Positions 17,069 to 25,982 of a DNA stretch of 64,000 bases are shown piece by piece. The notes under the pieces were generated by a model. That model was not told where the DNA came from, ran no database searches, and worked only from the letters and a program-made list of their open reading frames with translations. The stretch's first letter is position 1. The number at the start of each line of letters is the position of its first letter. Origin of the DNA: Chitinophaga solisilvae (GTDB lineage: Bacteria > Bacteroidota > Bacteroidia > Chitinophagales > Chitinophagaceae); NCBI RefSeq assembly GCF_009928525.1, contig NZ_JAABOK010000009.1, positions 248,001 through 312,000 of the forward strand, given 5' to 3'. The position numbers and the translations under genes are program-made.

Positions 17069-17974
17069 ATGCATACCCCCGTGTTATTTCTTGTGTTTAA
17101 CAGACCTGAACAAACCATGCAGGTGCTGGAACAGATCCGTCAGCAACGGCCGCAGTATTTTTATATCGCAGCCGACGGCCCCCGGGGCAACAGGCCCGGA
17201 GAAGCGCAGCAGTGCGCCATTACCAGGGAGCAGGTGCTGAAAGGAATCGACTGGCCCTGCCAGGTACGTACCCTGTTCCGGGAAGAAAACCTGGGATGCG
17301 GAAAGGCGGTAAGCAGCGCTATCGACTGGTTCTTCAGCCAGGTGGAAGAAGGCATCATCCTGGAAGATGACTGTATCCCCGCACCGGGATTTTTTTCCTT
17401 CTGCACCCGCCTGCTGGAACATTACCGGCATGATACCTCCGTGATGCATATCAATGGCAGCAACTACCAGGCTGGAATACAGCGGGGCGAAGCATCCTAC
17501 TATTTTTCCCGCTACAGCCACATATGGGGATGGGCTACCTGGAAACGCGCCTGGCAGCGGTATGACTTCACCCTGCTGCATTATCGCAATGCCTCACGGG
17601 AAGGCATGAACGAAAAACTCCTGCAGGATGTGCAGGCCATATACGACCACGCTATCGACACCTGGGATATTCAGTGGTTTATGACCGTCTGGTTTAACAA
17701 AGGACTGGCTGTTACGCCCAACGTTTGCCTGGTCCGGAATATCGGCTACGGAAAAGACGCCACCCACACCCGGCATATGCCGGGCTGGTTCAGGAAAATA
17801 GTATACGGTGACCTGGAACAGATCACTCACCCCGCCGTAAAGGCAATAAACCGGGCAGCAGACGATTATACGGAAGAAACCATATTCGGCGGCAACAAGC
17901 TCCTGGGAAAAGTGAAACGGATTGTGAAGGAAAACAAATTATTGTATCATCTCTATAAACGCATTTACAGCTAA
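17069..17974 (+). CDS. Glycosyltransferase (GNT-I / HlpA-like, GT-A fold)
   Basis: A 301-residue predicted glycosyltransferase. It starts with TPVLFLVFNRPEQTMQVLEQI, the first strand and helix of a GT-A fold, followed by FYIAADGPRGNRPGE. The metal-binding acidic motif is ILEDDC (D100, D101). GWATWKRAWQRYDF and the C-terminal FNKGLAVTPNVCLVRNIGYG parts are typical of bacterial proteins annotated as hemolytic protein HlpA-like or nucleotide-diphospho-sugar transferases, related to GNT-I. There is no signal or membrane segment, so it should add one sugar to the lipid-linked repeat unit in the cytoplasm. It overlaps the polymerase-like gene by one base (TAATG). Confidence 0.85.
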   Translation: MHTPVLFLVFNRPEQTMQVLEQIRQQRPQYFYIAADGPRGNRPGEAQQCAITREQVLKGIDWPCQVRTLFREENLGCGKAVSSAIDWFFSQVEEGIILEDDCIPAPGFFSFCTRLLEHYRHDTSVMHINGSNYQAGIQRGEASYYFSRYSHIWGWATWKRAWQRYDFTLLHYRNASREGMNEKLLQDVQAIYDHAIDTWDIQWFMTVWFNKGLAVTPNVCLVRNIGYGKDATHTRHMPGWFRKIVYGDLEQITHPAVKAINRAADDYTEETIFGGNKLLGKVKRIVKENKLLYHLYKRIYS

Positions 17975-19431
17975 TGGATCTGGAATCGGCCTATAGTAGT
18001 TTTCAGAGCACAAATGTTTTTGTGGAAATATTCAGGGAACTGATGCCCCTGGTTATTGCCATCACCTTGCTGTACCTCTATTACCGGGGCAGAATCACCA
18101 TTATTGATACCCTGCTGTATGCCTTCGCATCGGAAGCCTACACCATGCTGGCCATCGGCCCTACCTTTACCGCCAGCTTCTTTATCCAGATGTTCTTCCT
18201 GGTAGATCAGGTACACCGGCTCATTACCGGCAGGCTTTTCATTAAAAAGGAATACCTGCTGCTGCTGATGATGCCACTGCTGTCGCAGGTAGCGGTGTTC
18301 CTCATTATACAGCTGTACAAAGATCCCTTTTCCTATCCGCAGGGTAAGATGTTTACCTTCTATACCAAACCGCTTTACTTCTATATAAAAACCTACCTGC
18401 CGCTGATGGCGCTGGGCGCCAGGATCATACAGGACCGGGAATTTATTTCCTTTAATGGTTTTTATGCCACCATGAAAAGAATCACCATGATTGCCTGCTG
18501 TATTGCCGTTCTGCAGATACTGGTGATCCGTATTTTCAACAGTATTGAACTGGGAGAAGTGTTCGGGCTGCAACGGCGCTACCTCATAGAAGGCGTCAGC
18601 AACGGTATCCTCGGGATGCGGGTTCAGGCGCTGTTTTCGGAACCTAAAACCTTCAGCGCTTTCCTGTCGCTTTCCATTCCGATACTGATAAAGGACCGGG
18701 AGTATAAATCCGCTTTATTCGCCTTCTTAATCGCTTTCTCTACTTCCTCCCAGACTTTCTGGGTAAATATGATGATAGCAGGGCTGCTGTTTGTTTTTCT
18801 GAAGAACATGCCTTCCGTCAGAACTAAAATCCTCGGAACACTCGGCGTCGTAATCGGCGTGTTTCTCATCGTGGCAGCCTCCAAGGATTTCTTCCTGAAA
18901 CACTATATGGAAAACAGGAACGATCCCTTGTATAAAACGCTTTTTGAACGTTCCGCCTACCGCTATGATAATGAGATCTGGCAGAAAGATAACATCGTGC
19001 TGGGTATTCCGCTGCAGCGGGATATGGAACTGCCTATTGTAGACTTTTTCCGCAGCGAGCCATACCTGCTGATTTCAGGATACGGGCCAGGTAACAGCGT
19101 GTTTATTCCGGAAACCTATTTCTTCGGACAGTATACTTCCAAGGCATGGGCCTCCGGTATCGGCGGGCATAATATCAATATGCGCTGGTTTTATATACTG
19201 GCGGAATTCGGGGCAATCGCCCTGTGCTTCTTTTTTATAATCATGACAAAAACCAATCAACGGAATACATCTTTCAATAACCATTACCTGGCGTACGTAG
19301 CCATTTGTTTTTTCTTTTGTCAGATTGACCTCTTCCTGATTATTGTGGCGCTGCTGAGCGTGTACGGCAATAATGACCCGGAAGAGGATGATGCGGAAGA
19401 AGAGGTGGCGCCGCGTCTCCGGGGATTGTAA
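17974..19431 (+). CDS. O-antigen/exopolysaccharide polymerase-like membrane protein (Wzy candidate)
   Basis: A 485-residue protein with roughly 12 membrane helices and one long extracytoplasmic loop (about residues 310-400, including YGPGNSVFIPETYFFGQYTS). Such a loop between late helices, with low sequence conservation, is the usual shape of Wzy polymerases and related O-antigen ligase-fold proteins. The position, between glycosyltransferases in a locus with Wzx, Wza and Wzc homologues and no other candidate, makes it the probable polymerase. The acidic C-terminus (DPEEDDAEEE) is cytoplasmic. No residue-level proof of function is visible. Confidence 0.75.
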   Translation: MDLESAYSSFQSTNVFVEIFRELMPLVIAITLLYLYYRGRITIIDTLLYAFASEAYTMLAIGPTFTASFFIQMFFLVDQVHRLITGRLFIKKEYLLLLMMPLLSQVAVFLIIQLYKDPFSYPQGKMFTFYTKPLYFYIKTYLPLMALGARIIQDREFISFNGFYATMKRITMIACCIAVLQILVIRIFNSIELGEVFGLQRRYLIEGVSNGILGMRVQALFSEPKTFSAFLSLSIPILIKDREYKSALFAFLIAFSTSSQTFWVNMMIAGLLFVFLKNMPSVRTKILGTLGVVIGVFLIVAASKDFFLKHYMENRNDPLYKTLFERSAYRYDNEIWQKDNIVLGIPLQRDMELPIVDFFRSEPYLLISGYGPGNSVFIPETYFFGQYTSKAWASGIGGHNINMRWFYILAEFGAIALCFFFIIMTKTNQRNTSFNNHYLAYVAICFFFCQIDLFLIIVALLSVYGNNDPEEDDAEEEVAPRLRGL

Positions 19432-19434
19432 TGT

Positions 19435-20529
19435 ATGGTGCTTATGGAGCTGTTTATGGATAATATCGTATTTACCATTCAGAAGGCAGGCGGTGTGTCT
19501 GTTTACTGGTACGAGCTGCTGAAGGGCATCTGTAACAGCGGGATGACCGTTAATTTCCTCAACGCGCATCCGTCATCTTCCAACCTGTTTGAGCAGCGGC
19601 TGGACTATCAGCGGCATAGATGCATCCGGGAGAGTGTGATTCCCGACAAATACCTGCGTTACCTGCCGGTGCGTTGTAAGCTGCCGGCAGCGGCGGTTTT
19701 CCACGGAGGCTATCTCCGCGTATCTCCGCAGAAGGATATTGTGAACATACTGACATTGCATGATTTCGCGCATGAACACCGGCTGGCTACCGGCTTTCCG
19801 CGGGGGCTGGCCAATAAAATGCAGAAGGCATACGGTATCCGGCGGGCAGATGGTATCATCTGTATCTCTCATAATACCAGGAAAGACCTGCTGCATTTTT
19901 ATCCGGATACTGATCCCGCGAAGGTAAGAGTGATCCATCACGGGATTGCAGACGACTTTTACCCGGCCGCTAAACAGCAGTCGTGCCTGCTGCGCCAGCC
20001 TTACATTCTGTATGTCGGCGGCCGGAGGAAATATAAAAATTTTCTGGCCGCACTGGATACCATGCAACGGCTGCCACGCGCATACCGCCTCGTAGCCGCG
20101 GGTGGCGAACGCTGGGAACCCTGGGAAATCAGTTTGCTGGAAAGCCGCATTCCCGGCCGCTACCAGCTGTTTCCGGAGGTAACCGCAGCAGACCTGAATC
20201 AGTTGTATAATCATGCTTTCTGTCTCCTGTATACCTCCACCTACGAAGGATTTGGCTTCCCGCCGGGAGAAGCGATGAAGGCCGGATGTCCGGTAGTGAG
20301 TACGCTGGCAGCCTCCATTCCGGAAGTGGTAGGGCCGGCCGGACTGCTGGCCCGTACCGCTGATGCAGCCTCCTTTGCAGCGCAAATCCGGATGCTGGAA
20401 AACGAACAGCTGCGCGGACAGCTGATACAGGCAGGATTCAGTCAGGCAGCGCTTTTCACCTGGGAGAAAAGTATAGCGGAAACCATTCGTTTTTATAAAG
20501 ATTGCTGGAGTAATAAATTTTCAACATGA
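19435..20529 (+). CDS. GT4 family glycosyltransferase
   Basis: A 364-residue GT-B-fold glycosyltransferase. The N-terminal half begins near IVFTIQKAGGVSVYWYELL, and the central part carries SHNTRKDLLHFYP and VIHHGIADDFYP. The donor half shows PYILYVGGRRKYKNFLAALD and the GT4 EX7E region TSTYEGFGFPPGEAMKAGCPVVS, with both glutamates present. Three possible ATGs lie within the first eight codons (19435, 19444, 19456); the conserved sequence begins after the last. It probably adds a sugar to the lipid-linked repeat unit on the cytoplasmic side. The stop overlaps the next start (ATGA), so translation is coupled. Confidence 0.9.
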   Translation: MVLMELFMDNIVFTIQKAGGVSVYWYELLKGICNSGMTVNFLNAHPSSSNLFEQRLDYQRHRCIRESVIPDKYLRYLPVRCKLPAAAVFHGGYLRVSPQKDIVNILTLHDFAHEHRLATGFPRGLANKMQKAYGIRRADGIICISHNTRKDLLHFYPDTDPAKVRVIHHGIADDFYPAAKQQSCLLRQPYILYVGGRRKYKNFLAALDTMQRLPRAYRLVAAGGERWEPWEISLLESRIPGRYQLFPEVTAADLNQLYNHAFCLLYTSTYEGFGFPPGEAMKAGCPVVSTLAASIPEVVGPAGLLARTADAASFAAQIRMLENEQLRGQLIQAGFSQAALFTWEKSIAETIRFYKDCWSNKFST

Positions 20530-21290
20530 GTACATTGTTTAAAGTAGTAGATGCAGCAAGAGTGATGCTACAGTCAGGCAACAGCTTTTTTTCGCTGATG
20601 AAAAAGGGAGCTTCCATCGCTTCCACACGCCTGCTGCATAACTGCTCCCATTATATTCCGCAGCTGAACACCATCCTGGATGTAGGCGCCAACAAAGGCC
20701 AGTTTGCACTGGCCGCAGCACAGCGCTATCCGGATGCGGTGATTCATTCCTTTGAACCCGTGCCGGATACCTTTGCGGAATTATTGCAGAACACCAGGAA
20801 AACACCGGCGATACATACCCACAACTTTGCGCTGGGCAGCTGCAACGGCATGCTGGAATTTTACAGTAACAGCTATTCACATGCCAGCTCCGCCCTACAG
20901 GTGTCGGAACTGCAACAGCAGCTGATACCGCGTACCGCCAACGCCCGGAAGATAGAAGTGGCCGTACGTCAGATGGATTCCCTGCTCGGACATATCACCT
21001 TCCGCGCCCCGGTACTCCTGAAACTGGATGTACAGGGCTTTGAAAAAGAAGTATTGCTGGGCGCAGAAAAATGTATTCCACAGATAGACTATCTGGTGTT
21101 TGAAACCTCCTTTGTACGCATGTACGAAGGCGAACCGCTGTTTGATGAAATGCACCATTTTGTAAAAGAACAGGGCTTTGAACTGATAGCGCCGGTAGGC
21201 TACCTGCAGTCGGATAATCTCCAGATACTGCAGATGGACCTGCTGTACCGGAGAAAAAGAATTAACGGATCAGCAAGACATAAATACTGA
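20526..21290 (+). CDS. FkbM family methyltransferase
   Basis: A 254-residue FkbM-type SAM-dependent methyltransferase. Motif I is TILDVGANKGQFALAAAQRYP, followed by the acidic motif II region SFEPVPDTFAELL. Later come NFALGSCNGMLEFY, VLLKLDVQGFEKEVLLGAEK and YLVFETSFVRMYEGEPLFDEM, all family hallmarks. Its start overlaps the stop of the GT4 gene by 4 nt. It is the second of three FkbM genes around this locus, so the polymer is probably methylated at more than one position. A 40-nt gap follows before the initiating transferase. Confidence 0.92.
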   Translation: MSTLFKVVDAARVMLQSGNSFFSLMKKGASIASTRLLHNCSHYIPQLNTILDVGANKGQFALAAAQRYPDAVIHSFEPVPDTFAELLQNTRKTPAIHTHNFALGSCNGMLEFYSNSYSHASSALQVSELQQQLIPRTANARKIEVAVRQMDSLLGHITFRAPVLLKLDVQGFEKEVLLGAEKCIPQIDYLVFETSFVRMYEGEPLFDEMHHFVKEQGFELIAPVGYLQSDNLQILQMDLLYRRKRINGSARHKY

Positions 21291-21330
21291 GTACAATGGT
21301 CAAATGTGAAAATGTAAAGCTGCATCGAGT

Positions 21331-22728
21331 ATGAGACAGATCCTGAATGCATCCCTGTTTCTGAGACAGCTGATGGATTATGCTGTACTGGCCGGATCTT
21401 TCTGGCTGGCGCAGCAGTATATTCATGTACAGGGAAATGCAGCATTCCTACAGCTGAATTTATTACTGCTGATGATGAGCCTCCTGTCCTGGACCATCAT
21501 CGGTACTTATCTGCATTTATATGATGATTTCCGCTCCAGGCCATTTTCCTATGAGTTTGTAGTTATCCTCAAAACCATCCTGCTGCATGTTTGTGTGCTG
21601 ACCTTCCTGTTTTTCTACTTCTTTAAATACTATCCCTACTCACGTACTTTCACCGTTGTTTACTCCATCAACATTTTTGTAGGGATTATCATTTCCAAAT
21701 TATTAATAAAGAAGTTTCTGCTCCGCCTCCGTATGCACGGGCATAATACCAGGAATATACTGATTGTGGGCGCAGGTGAAACAGGATTGAATTTTCACCA
21801 GACCATCATCGACAATGAACACTATGGCTACCGCTGCGTGGGCTTTGTGGATGATATCCGGAACAAACAGCTGAACGGGCAATACCTGGGCACGCTGTCA
21901 GAATTAAAACAGATACTTGAGAAGCACGAGGTAGACGATGTAGTGGTAGCCCTGCCGGAAAGTTCGCGGGAACAGACGCAGCAGATTATCACCACCAGTG
22001 AAGGCGCCGCCAAGCGGGTGCGGATTATTGCCGGTTGCCATCATCACTGTACCACTACGGTGAGCATGAGCTTATTCGGCACTTTTCCGCTGATTACCAT
22101 CCGCTCTTCGCCGCTGGACGACAGCGGCCGGCAGCAGCTCAAGCGCCTGTTCGACATCTTCATCACCATCACACTGCTGATTACCTTTTCCTGGCTCTTC
22201 CTCCTGATAGCGCTGCTGATAAAAATATCCTCACGCGGCCCGGTGATCTACAAACAGGAAAGATGGGGACTGAAGAACCAGCGGCTCACCTGCTATAAGT
22301 TCCGGACCATGGTGCCGAACAGCGAATGGAACAGCAGCGGACAGTTTATGCTGACCATGCGTAATGACCCGCGTATTACGCTGGTAGGACGTTTTCTGCG
22401 GAAGACCAACCTGGATGAACTGCCGCAGTTCATCAACGTGCTGAAAGGAGATATGTCTTTCGTAGGGCCGCGACCGTTAGCCACCGCCGAACATATGGAG
22501 CTGAAGGAAAAGGTGAGTCATTATATGGTAAGACATTATATCAAGCCGGGAATTACAGGCTGGGCGCAGATCAACGGGTGCAGGGGCAACCTGTCTGACC
22601 CGGAACAGATGCAGAAACGTATTAACCTGGATATCTGGTACCTGGAGAATTACAGTCTGTGGCTCGATTGTCAGATTATATTTCAGACGTTTGTATCCAT
22701 GATCAAGGGAGACAGAAATGCTTTTTAG
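21331..22728 (+). CDS. Undecaprenyl-phosphate sugar phosphotransferase (WcaJ-like)
   Basis: A 465-residue polyprenyl-phosphate hexose-1-phosphate transferase. It has four N-terminal membrane helices and a CoA-binding-like Rossmann domain (NILIVGAGETGLNFHQ). A further helix (RLFDIFITITLLITFSWLFLL) follows, and then the catalytic sugar-transferase domain: GPVIYKQERWGLKNQ, YKFRTMVPNSE, LRKTNLDELPQFINVLKGDMSFVGPRP and KPGITGWAQINGCRG. This full-length WcaJ arrangement is typical of enzymes that move glucose-1-phosphate or a similar sugar onto undecaprenyl phosphate, so it probably starts each repeat unit. It is unusual only in coming near the end of the operon. The next gene begins 3 nt after its stop codon. 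Confidence 0.95.
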   Translation: MRQILNASLFLRQLMDYAVLAGSFWLAQQYIHVQGNAAFLQLNLLLLMMSLLSWTIIGTYLHLYDDFRSRPFSYEFVVILKTILLHVCVLTFLFFYFFKYYPYSRTFTVVYSINIFVGIIISKLLIKKFLLRLRMHGHNTRNILIVGAGETGLNFHQTIIDNEHYGYRCVGFVDDIRNKQLNGQYLGTLSELKQILEKHEVDDVVVALPESSREQTQQIITTSEGAAKRVRIIAGCHHHCTTTVSMSLFGTFPLITIRSSPLDDSGRQQLKRLFDIFITITLLITFSWLFLLIALLIKISSRGPVIYKQERWGLKNQRLTCYKFRTMVPNSEWNSSGQFMLTMRNDPRITLVGRFLRKTNLDELPQFINVLKGDMSFVGPRPLATAEHMELKEKVSHYMVRHYIKPGITGWAQINGCRGNLSDPEQMQKRINLDIWYLENYSLWLDCQIIFQTFVSMIKGDRNAF

Positions 22729-22731
22729 CTT

Positions 22732-23964
22732 ATGCGGTTGTTACTGATCACAGGGAATTTTTCACCGGAACCCAACGGTACCGGCAAATACAACGGAGAG
22801 ATGATCCGCTGGCTTGCGGGCCGCGGGTATGACTGTACCGTTATTACCACCTATCCCTACTATCCTGAATGGAAGGTACAGGCACCCTACACCTCCCGGA
22901 AGTACCGGTTTACCAAAGAAGTACAGCAGTTTGATACAGGCCGGATTACTGTTTACAGATGCCCGCAATATGTGCCGGTGAAGCCTTCCGGGAAGAAACG
23001 CATATTACAGGACGCCACCTTTGCGGTAGCTGCAGCGTGGCAGTTGCTGTTAACCTTACCGCGGCAGCGGTTTGATATAGTCATGACCGTGGTGCCCTCC
23101 TTTATCCTGGGCTTGCTGGCGGTATTCTACAAAAAAGTACGGGGGGCAAAGTTTCTTTATCATATCCAGGATATGCAGATAGAAGCGGCGAGGGACCTGC
23201 GCATGATCCGCTCTCCCTGGCTGCTGCAGCGGCTTTTCGGCATGGAGCGTTTTATCATGCGGCGCGCCGATGTCATCAGCAGTATCTCTGATGGTATGAT
23301 CCGGAAGATAGGGGAGAAGGCCGGCAGGGAAGTGATGCTGTTTCCCAATTGGGTAGATGTAAGCCTGTTTCATCCACTGGAAAACAAGGAAGTGCTGAAA
23401 GCGGAATATGGTTTTAAGGCGTCGGACCGGATTGTTTTATATTCCGGTGCTATCGGGGAAAAGCAGGGGCTGGAGGCGGTGTTGCATGCAGCAGCATCTT
23501 TCCGGGATAACCCGGCGGTGAAGTTCCTGATCTGCGGCTCCGGGCCTTACCGGCAGCAGCTGCAGCTGATGGCCGAATCGCTGCAGCTGCAGAATACTAT
23601 CTTTATGCCGCTGCAGCCCTTCGAAAAATTCAACCGGTTTCTGAATATGGCAGATGTGCACCTGGTCATTCAGAAAGGCCATGCCGCAGACCTGGTGATG
23701 CCTTCCAAACTCACGACCATCATGGCGGTAGGCGGACTGGCCATTGTAACAGCCAATCCGGGTACCAGCCTGCATGAGCTGATAACGCGTCATGAGATGG
23801 GTATTGTTGCAGAAGCAGACGACCAGTCTGAATTGAATAACGCTATCAGCAAAGCTATTGCCGGCGATGCGGATATATATGCGCAGAATGCCCGCAGATA
23901 TGCCCTGGAGCATTTATCTGTAGATAAAATAATGCCTGCCTTTGAGCAGGCTGCACAAAATTAG
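22732..23964 (+). CDS. WcaI-like GT4 glycosyltransferase
   Basis: A 410-residue GT-B-fold enzyme that closely follows the WcaI (colanic acid) pattern. The N-terminus is LLLITGNFSPEPNGTGKYNGEMIRWL, a TTYPYYPEWKV motif follows, and then KFLYHIQDMQIEAARDL and VMLFPNWVDVSLFHPL. The donor-binding half has IVLYSGAIGEKQGLEAVLHAA, LICGSGPYRQQL and VMPSKLTTIMAVGGLAIV. In place of the common EX7E loop it has the DLVMPSKL version, as in WcaI proteins. It starts 3 nt after the WcaJ-like gene and is the last gene of the plus-strand locus. It may add the second sugar after the WcaJ product (inference). Its end overlaps the convergent FkbM gene by 4 nt. Confidence 0.92.
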   Translation: MRLLLITGNFSPEPNGTGKYNGEMIRWLAGRGYDCTVITTYPYYPEWKVQAPYTSRKYRFTKEVQQFDTGRITVYRCPQYVPVKPSGKKRILQDATFAVAAAWQLLLTLPRQRFDIVMTVVPSFILGLLAVFYKKVRGAKFLYHIQDMQIEAARDLRMIRSPWLLQRLFGMERFIMRRADVISSISDGMIRKIGEKAGREVMLFPNWVDVSLFHPLENKEVLKAEYGFKASDRIVLYSGAIGEKQGLEAVLHAAASFRDNPAVKFLICGSGPYRQQLQLMAESLQLQNTIFMPLQPFEKFNRFLNMADVHLVIQKGHAADLVMPSKLTTIMAVGGLAIVTANPGTSLHELITRHEMGIVAEADDQSELNNAISKAIAGDADIYAQNARRYALEHLSVDKIMPAFEQAAQN

Positions 23965-24767
23965 CGGGCCGTTTTCCGGATAGCTACCACGTTCTGGAAA
24001 GAGAATATTTCGTAGGTGATGGTATTATATTTCCCCAGCGCTCTTAATCCGTCAGGCAGCAGGCGGTAAAATTCGTATTCCGGCAGCAGGTCCACGATAT
24101 CTTTCAGGAATGTTCTGGAGATGACATGCATGGAGTTGAACTCTATCTGCACCGCTTTCACGATACCTCTGCGGATGGTTTCCTTTGCGCCGTTCAGTAC
24201 AGCCAGTTCATGGCCTTCCGTATCTATTTTCAGGAGAGCGATTTCATTGATCTGATGAGCCGCAACAAATTCGTCGATGGTGGTCAGCGCGATGGCTACC
24301 TCCTGGGCAACGCCGTGATGCAGTTGCTCGATCACATCTTTATAGAGGGAAGCGTGGGAAGAAGTACCCGCGCCGTAGTCGTAGATAGCGGTGGTGGTAG
24401 CAGCTTCTCCTGCGCCGAAAGGCACAGCGGTAAACTGATAGGTGGCAGCGGCTTTTTCCAGTTCCCGGAATGTTACCGGATGCGGTTCAAAAGCATAAAT
24501 GGGAAGTTTGATGTTGTTCTTCCGCAGCATAACTGAGTAGTGGCCAACGTTGGCGCCAACGTCCAGGATAGCGCCGGAAGACAGGATGCCGGTATTGGTG
24601 ATGTACTTGATGAATGCCTTTTCACCGGATACGGTGTCGTTTTCATAGTTCTGCATACCCATGCCCAGCATGCTCAGTTTATACACGTACTGATGTACAG
24701 GATAGAAAATTTTTCTTGCAAACAGAAAAACGTAAACTCTCTTTAGAGATTTAGCTAATGGACCCAT
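23961..24767 (-). CDS. FkbM family methyltransferase (convergent to the exopolysaccharide operon)
   Basis: A 268-residue FkbM methyltransferase on the opposite strand. Motif I is GAILDVGANVGHYSVMLRK, followed by YAFEPHPVTFRELEKAA, ALLKIDTEGHELAVLNGAKE and VKAVQIEFNSMHVISRTFLKDI. The N-terminal 40 residues are basic and aromatic (KRVYVFLFARKIFYPVHQYVY) and may associate with membrane. The stop codon overlaps that of the WcaI-like gene by 4 nt with no room for a terminator, so the two transcripts must overlap. It could belong functionally to the exopolysaccharide locus. Its own promoter should lie in the 103-nt AT-rich gap before the repressor gene's stop. Confidence 0.9.
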   Translation of the reverse strand: MGPLAKSLKRVYVFLFARKIFYPVHQYVYKLSMLGMGMQNYENDTVSGEKAFIKYITNTGILSSGAILDVGANVGHYSVMLRKNNIKLPIYAFEPHPVTFRELEKAAATYQFTAVPFGAGEAATTTAIYDYGAGTSSHASLYKDVIEQLHHGVAQEVAIALTTIDEFVAAHQINEIALLKIDTEGHELAVLNGAKETIRRGIVKAVQIEFNSMHVISRTFLKDIVDLLPEYEFYRLLPDGLRALGKYNTITYEIFSFQNVVAIRKTAR

Positions 24768-24870
24768 TTATTTGCTTTGTGAGAATGATTGCTACTCAAT
24801 TACCAGCTGGCAAATTATTAAATATATACGAAATCTGACAGGATAATTTGTAGCTCTTTTGTTAAGCACG

Positions 24871-25656
24871 TCAGAGAATAATCAGGTCTTTCGCTTTATA
24901 TGCCTGCAAGGCTTCACTGCCCGCAGGAAGTTCAGTAATCAGGTAATCAATATCCTGCAGATCGGCGATCTTCATTTTCATGGATGAGTTCAGCTTCTCA
25001 GAAATGGCCAGTATGGCTACTTTATCGGCTGCCTTAATCATCGCTTTCTTTACCTGTATAGTTTCCCAGTCCGCATCCGTCAGCCCGTTCACGGGATCAA
25101 TGGCGTTGGTGCCGATGATACAGAGGTCCGCCTTGATATTGGAAAGGTATTCAAATACTTCGCCGCTGACGGTCATCTGGCTGTAGGCGGATATCTGTCC
25201 GCCGATAACGATGGTTTTAATCATCGGTTTATCCAGCAGTTCTACGGCGGAGAGTACATTCACCGTAATAAAAGTGGCGCGCAGGGTGGCCGGTATTTTT
25301 TTGATGAATTCCCGGATGGTGGTACCGCCGCCGATAAGTACGATCATATCATCGCGGAGGAGTTGCAGCGTTTTTTCTGCAATGGCCAGTTTGTTGTTCT
25401 GTGCGTAGGTTTGCGAGTCATGTCCGTAATGATAGGCGATGGACATGGCGCCGCCCTTTATTTTTACCACTTCGCCGTCATCCGCCAGCTCATTCACATC
25501 GCGGCGTATGGTATCTTCAGAAACATTAATCAGGCTGACCAGTTCACTGTAGGTGATGCGGGTATGGATGTTCACCTGCTGAATGATCAGTTGTTTCCTC
25601 GATTTTTTGGTGAGGGAAGCGGGGGGTACGTGGTCCTGAGTGTTAATGCTATCCAT
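24871..25656 (-). CDS. DeoR/GlpR-type transcriptional regulator
   Basis: A 261-residue regulator. The N-terminal winged helix-turn-helix is clear (RITYSELVSLINVSEDTIRRDVNELADDGEVVKIKGGAMS). The C-terminal DeoR sensor domain adopts a sugar-isomerase-like fold and has IVLIGGGTTIREFIKKIP, TVNVLSAVELL, VIGGQISAYSQMTVSGEVFEYL, IIGTNAIDPVNGLTDADW and VKKAMIKAADKVAILAISEKL. Family members usually bind phosphorylated sugars and repress sugar-catabolic operons. It is divergent from the SusC-led operon with a 325-nt gap that contains a strong palindrome, so it is the likely repressor of that operon. The inducer may be a phosphorylated product of the PfkB kinase (inference). Confidence 0.93.
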   Translation of the reverse strand: MDSINTQDHVPPASLTKKSRKQLIIQQVNIHTRITYSELVSLINVSEDTIRRDVNELADDGEVVKIKGGAMSIAYHYGHDSQTYAQNNKLAIAEKTLQLLRDDMIVLIGGGTTIREFIKKIPATLRATFITVNVLSAVELLDKPMIKTIVIGGQISAYSQMTVSGEVFEYLSNIKADLCIIGTNAIDPVNGLTDADWETIQVKKAMIKAADKVAILAISEKLNSSMKMKIADLQDIDYLITELPAGSEALQAYKAKDLIIL

Positions 25657-25982
25657 ATCGTCTGATAAAATTCAAAGTGATGATAGGTAAAAATTCCAGC
25701 ATTTGCAAAAAACGCAGGAATCTGCCTATTCCGGGTTAAGTGACAAAATTAGCAGTTACCCCACAAATTTGCACTTTTAGTAAAGAAAATAATTTTTCCG
25801 CAATTTTTTACTACCTGTAAATAATTAATTTTCCCCGGTATAGCCGCGTTTATTGCTGTTCTTGATAAATATTATGCATTATTTGCAATATTTTTCTGCA
25901 AATAATTTGCAGAAATAAATGAAATCCCTATTTTTAGACCTGTATTCCGCATTATTTGAAGAATTGTCAACCAACTTACCAC
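25657..25982. promoter_or_regulatory. Divergent control region of the DeoR gene and the SusC operon
   Basis: This 326-nt AT-rich gap separates the repressor gene from the SusC gene. ATTTGCA-type words recur at about 25701, 25767, 25881 and 25905 on one strand or the other, and the strongest symmetrical arrangement is listed as its own feature. No open frame of note lies inside, and no promoter matches the TTTG / TAnnTTTG consensus fully. Confidence 0.5.
25878..25906. promoter_or_regulatory. Candidate operator palindrome ATTATTTGCA-N9-TGCAAATAAT
   Basis: Two perfect 10-nt inverted arms (25878-25887 and 25897-25906) are separated by 9 nt, giving about 19 nt between arm starts, or roughly two helical turns. 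A further half site, TTTGCAG, follows directly. It lies 77 nt before the SusC start codon. The symmetry and position suit a dimeric or tetrameric DeoR-type repressor. AT-rich palindromes can arise by chance, so the assignment is tentative. Confidence 0.5.

Noticed and set aside
25956..25982. TTG-started extension of the SusC gene
   Set aside because: The two ATGs at 25983 and 25986 open a normal signal peptide; the extension would hide it.
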